64,000 nt of DNA from contig NZ_CP150356.1 in NCBI RefSeq assembly GCF_051521505.1, positions 6,882,001-6,946,000 on the forward strand, in the 5' to 3' direction. Below, one piece after another: positions 62,967 through 64,000 of the stretch (position 1 is the first letter of the stretch; every line of letters starts with the position of its first letter). The notes beneath the pieces were generated by a model. It saw only the letters and a program-made list of their open reading frames with translations, searched no databases and was not told where the DNA came from. This DNA comes from Sorangium sp025924095 (GTDB lineage: Bacteria > Myxococcota_A > Polyangia > Polyangiales > Polyangiaceae). The position numbers and the translations under genes are program-made.

Positions 62967-63752
62967 ATGGTCGATGAGACGGTATTCCAGGGCGGGGTGA
63001 ACATCGTGCGCCGGCGCGGGGACCGGGTCCACCGGCCCGCGACGGCGGCGGCGCCGGCCATCCATCGGCTGCTGCGGCACCTGCGGGCGGCGGGGTTCGA
63101 CGCGGCGCCGGAGCCGCTCGGGTACGACGACGAGGGCAACGAGGTGCTGTCGTACCTCGACGGCGACGTGCACAACGCGCTCCCGGCCGAGCTGCGCACA
63201 CCCGAGCTCCTGGCGTCCGCCGCCACCTTGCTGCGCCGCTGCCACGACGCGAGCGCGACGTTCGTGCCGGAGCCGGACGATCGGTGGCAGCTGCCGCCCC
63301 GGTCGCCGGTCGAGGTGGTCTGTCACGGCGACCTCGCGCCCTACAACTGCGTCGTCCGCGCCGGCCGGGTGGTCGGCTTCATCGATTTCGACAACGCCCA
63401 CCCGGCGCCGCGCGTGTGGGACCTGGCCTATGCGGTCTACCGGTTCGCGCCGCTGCACGCGCCGACCAACCCGGACAGCGCTGGCACCCCGGAGGAGCAG
63501 GCACAGCGCGCCGCCGCCTTCTGCCGCGCCTACGGCGTCGCGCCCAGGGCCGAGCTGCTCGACACGGTGGTCGACCGGCTGACGGCGCTCCTCGCCACCC
63601 TGCGCGGGCGGGCCGAGGCAGGCGACGCCGCATCCCAGGCGCACATCACCGCCGGCCACCCCGCGCTGTACGAAGAGGATATCCGCTACGTGCGGGCGCA
63701 GCGCGACCGGCTCCTGCGCGCCTTCGCCGCCGCACCGGACCGCCCGAGGTGA
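62967..63752 (+). CDS. Aminoglycoside phosphotransferase (APH) family kinase
   Basis: 261 residues from the ATG at 62967, chosen because the family's typical opening (DETVFQGGVN...GDRVHRPA) follows at once. The kinase-like motifs are HGDLAPYN with Asp122 as catalytic base and Asn127, and IDFDNAHPAPRVWDLAYA carrying the Mg-binding Asp. APH-fold enzymes phosphorylate small hydroxyl compounds (sugars, choline, antibiotics). The sequence does not tell which, and resistance should not be assumed. Confidence 0.88.
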   Translation: MVDETVFQGGVNIVRRRGDRVHRPATAAAPAIHRLLRHLRAAGFDAAPEPLGYDDEGNEVLSYLDGDVHNALPAELRTPELLASAATLLRRCHDASATFVPEPDDRWQLPPRSPVEVVCHGDLAPYNCVVRAGRVVGFIDFDNAHPAPRVWDLAYAVYRFAPLHAPTNPDSAGTPEEQAQRAAAFCRAYGVAPRAELLDTVVDRLTALLATLRGRAEAGDAASQAHITAGHPALYEEDIRYVRAQRDRLLRAFAAAPDRPR

Positions 63753-63923
63753 CAGCTCTCCTCAGCGCAGTCGAGCTCCGCGGCGATCGCTCTCAGCTCC
63801 GCTGGCCATGAACCGCGCCGCGCGACGCCGGTCGCACGGCGAGGCAGCCGCTCGGCCGGAGGCCGGGCGCTATGGTGGGGGCCGTGGAGCCTGGTGTAAC
63901 CTCGCGCCCGAAGCCGAGGGCGC

Positions 63924-64000
63924 ATGGAGCAGCAAGAGCCGAGATCCAGGGTGCTCGTCGTCGATGACAACGAGCAGAACCGCGCCCTGGCCCAGGCCAC
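63924..64000 (+). CDS. Response regulator receiver, 5' fragment
   Basis: An ATG at 63924 behind GAGGGC opens MEQQEPRSRVLVVDDNEQNR, then ALAQA, running off the right edge. VLVVDDNEQNRAL is the first beta strand and acidic pocket of a receiver domain. The output domain lies outside the window. Confidence 0.75.
   Translation, partial: MEQQEPRSRVLVVDDNEQNRALAQA

Noticed and set aside
62967..63752. Antibiotic-resistance gene
   Set aside because: The APH fold alone does not show a drug substrate; such kinases are common for other small molecules.

Overview
The window looks like myxobacterial DNA of the order Polyangiales, closest in style to Sorangium. It is very GC-rich with strong third-position G/C bias. 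Many secreted lipoproteins carry Gly/Ser/Thr-rich linkers after the lipobox Cys. There are Pkn2-like Ser/Thr kinases, an FHA-linked sigma-54 activator, DUF4215-type Cys-rich surface repeats and plant-polysaccharide hydrolases. No rRNA, tRNA, CRISPR array, phage or complete transposon was recognised. The organism call is inferred from gene content only.

Layout. 1-9 kb: the end of a Cys-rich secreted protein, a large Ser/Thr kinase, smpB, a metallopeptidase-like lipoprotein and a GST-like protein. 9.2-13.3 kb: a c-type heme lipoprotein and a beta-propeller/diheme cytochrome protein. 13.4-22.1 kb: a minus-strand type VI secretion payload module in the order vgrG, DUF2169-pentapeptide protein, pentapeptide protein, DUF3540, DUF4150 (PAAR-like) and a repeat protein, with no structural T6SS genes beside it. 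22.4-26 kb: N-formylglutamate amidohydrolase-like protein, membrane protein, amidase. 26-30 kb: GH30 hydrolase, PEBP lipoprotein and PL3 pectate lyase, which pair functionally with the GH67 alpha-glucuronidase at 53-55.7 kb (xylan and pectin breakdown).

31-41.3 kb is a signalling block: a 2100-residue STAND (NACHT) protein with a nucleosidase-like domain, pentapeptide repeats and 14 WD40 repeats, then an FHA/sigma-54 activator and a second kinase.

41.5-46.8 kb holds the most novel-looking system: a minus-strand operon that begins with a 76-residue peptide made of seven tandem GCIS heptads. A stable RNA hairpin follows it, then a PaaK-like adenylate-forming enzyme, a small DUF1399-like protein, an MFS exporter and a Baeyer-Villiger-type monooxygenase. 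A sigma-70-like promoter and a good ribosome binding site precede the peptide. I read this as a candidate multicore RiPP pathway.

47-64 kb: a histidine kinase, a fatty acid desaturase with a clear promoter, several small secreted or cytoplasmic unknowns, a 207-bp MITE-like palindrome, GH67, a truncated VOC protein, a giant DUF4215/fibro-slime lipoprotein, an APH-family phosphotransferase and the first codons of a response regulator. Translation starts were moved downstream wherever ribosome binding sites or signal peptides favoured it.
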